Shown here: positions 5,398-6,130 of the stretch, piece after piece
Numbering within the stretch: position 1 is the first letter of the stretch
Layout: each line of letters starts with the position of its first letter
Assembly: GCA_018710805.1 (NCBI GenBank)
Contig: DVJG01000173.1
Span: 1-6,130, forward strand
Reading direction: 5' to 3'
DNA length: 6,130 nucleotides
Origin: Candidatus Faecousia faecipullorum
Lineage (GTDB): Bacteria > Bacillota > Clostridia > Oscillospirales > Oscillospiraceae
Translations under genes and position numbers: made by a program
The notes under the pieces: generated by a model
What the model was told of the DNA's origin: nothing
The model's database searches: none
What the model saw: only the letters and a program-made list of their open reading frames with translations

Positions 5398-6130
5398 ATG
5401 AAACAAAGTATCTTCACCGTGGTCCGAAACGAAGCGCTGACGGACTGCGTCTACAAAATGGTCCTTGCCGGGGACTGCAGCGCCATCACTGCACCGGGGC
5501 AGTTCGTGAACATTCAGCTGAGCGGGCTGTATCTGCGCCGCCCTATCTCCGTCTGCGACTGGGATGCAGAATCCCTTACCATCATCTATAAGGTGGTGGG
5601 AAAGGGCACGGAGCAGATGAGCAAAATGGCTCCCGGCGAAACCCTGGATGTACTCACGGGTTTGGGCAACGGCTACGACCTGACCCTCTCCGGAGATGCA
5701 CCTGTACTTCTGGGCGGCGGCGTGGGTGTGCCGCCAATGTATGGCCTGGCAAAACGGCTCCGGGCCGAAGGCAAGAAGGTTTCCGTGATTCTGGGCTTCA
5801 ACACCGCCTCCGAGAAGTTCTATGAGAAGGAGTTCCAGGCCCTGGGCTGTGACGTCACCGTCACCACCGTGGACGGAAGCTGCGGGGTAAAGGGCTTCGT
5901 CACCGATGCCCTGCCGGAAACATACACTTACTTTTACACCTGCGGCCCGGAACCCATGCTGAAGGCCGTGTACCGGGCAGCCAAGACCTCCGGCCAAATG
6001 AGCTTTGAGGAGCGCATGGGCTGCGGCTTCGGCGCCTGCATGGGCTGCTCCTGCAAAACCCTCACAGGCTACAAGCGCATCTGCAAGGACGGCCCCGTTA
6101 TGAAGAAGGAGGAGATTTTATGGGAAGCCT
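5398..6130 (+). CDS. pyrK: Dihydroorotate dehydrogenase B, electron transfer subunit (C-terminus cut by the window)
   Basis: PyrK carries FAD and a [2Fe-2S] cluster and passes electrons from dihydroorotate oxidation in PyrD to NAD. 244 residues are visible, close to the usual 250-260. Residues 1-95 form the ferredoxin-reductase-like FAD domain, with RRPIS (47-51) as the flavin-binding motif. About 100-195 is the nucleotide-binding domain, with LGGGVGVPPM (105-114) and TCGPEPML (181-188). The cluster region MGCGFGACMGCSC holds C209, C214 and C217, with C229 (RICKDGPV) as the fourth ligand, a C-x4-C-x2-C-x11-C pattern. The start has AGGAG (5387-5391) 6 bases upstream. The frame is still open at 6130, overlapping the pyrD start. 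The last codons read ILWEA followed by T; if the next bases are GA, the gene stops there. It follows carB after a structured 131-base gap and is very likely in the same operon. Confidence 0.95.
   Translation, partial: MKQSIFTVVRNEALTDCVYKMVLAGDCSAITAPGQFVNIQLSGLYLRRPISVCDWDAESLTIIYKVVGKGTEQMSKMAPGETLDVLTGLGNGYDLTLSGDAPVLLGGGVGVPPMYGLAKRLRAEGKKVSVILGFNTASEKFYEKEFQALGCDVTVTTVDGSCGVKGFVTDALPETYTYFYTCGPEPMLKAVYRAAKTSGQMSFEERMGCGFGACMGCSCKTLTGYKRICKDGPVMKKEEILWEA
6120..6130 (+). CDS. pyrD: Probable start of dihydroorotate dehydrogenase B catalytic subunit
   Basis: ATG at 6120 has AAGGAGG (6106-6112) 7 bases upstream and reads M-G-S then CT, compatible with the MxSL/MxxL start common in class 1B PyrD proteins. 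It lies in a different frame from pyrK and overlaps its 3' end by at least 11 bases. pyrK and pyrD are almost always adjacent, because their products form one heterotetramer. Only three codons are visible, so the call rests on the ribosome binding site and on context. Confidence 0.65.

Noticed and set aside
5338..5997. 219-residue open frame on the - strand opposite pyrK
   Set aside because: pyrK on the + strand has all its cofactor motifs and a good ribosome binding site; the antisense frame has neither.
1..6130. A novel defence, mobile or otherwise undescribed system
   Set aside because: All long coding regions are core metabolic or common regulatory families; no transposase, recombinase, repeat array, toxin-antitoxin pair or reverse transcriptase is seen.

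Overview
The window carries the front part of a de novo pyrimidine (UMP) biosynthesis operon on the + strand and, divergently, a two-gene regulator/DegV unit on the - strand. Strong AGGAGG-type ribosome binding sites, TTGACA-N17-TATNNT promoters with a TG extension, a class I dihydroorotase and the NAD-dependent PyrK/PyrD type of dihydroorotate dehydrogenase all point to a Bacillota genome. The C-rich codon endings and moderately high GC of the coding regions fit a gut clostridium of the Oscillospiraceae/Ruminococcaceae kind. That placement is inferred from gene type and style, not from a database search.

Layout. Positions 1-97 (-) hold the first 32 codons of a DegV-family fatty-acid-binding protein. 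Its start overlaps by 4 bases (ATGA) the stop of a 151-residue MarR-type regulator (94-549, -). A strong promoter for this pair lies at 583-611 (-), with a 16-base near-palindrome (598-613) over its -35 box. Between the two divergent transcription units there is an imperfect inverted repeat (669-693), then the pyr promoter (716-744, +). A leader of roughly 90 bases follows; it contains an intrinsic-terminator-like hairpin with a T7 tract (781-809), consistent with a transcription attenuator. pyrC (843-2051), carB (2096-5266), pyrK (5398 to past the window end) and the first bases of pyrD (from 6120) follow in order. The 131-base carB-pyrK gap holds a strong nested hairpin of unknown role. The pyrC-carB gap is only 44 bases and holds the carB ribosome binding site.

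How the genes work together. CarB makes carbamoyl phosphate, PyrC cyclises carbamoyl aspartate to dihydroorotate, and PyrK passes electrons between NAD and the FMN enzyme PyrD, which oxidises dihydroorotate to orotate. The small carbamoyl phosphate synthetase subunit (carA/pyrAA) is not next to carB, and pyrB, pyrF and pyrE are not in the window. MarR and DegV look like a separate, translationally coupled and probably autoregulated unit; any link to pyrimidine synthesis would be speculation.

I found no mobile element, CRISPR array, tRNA/rRNA gene or clearly novel system. The points most worth following up are the pyr leader attenuator without a recognisable PyrR-binding loop, the hairpin early in pyrC together with its atypical N-terminus, the structured carB-pyrK gap, and the missing carA.
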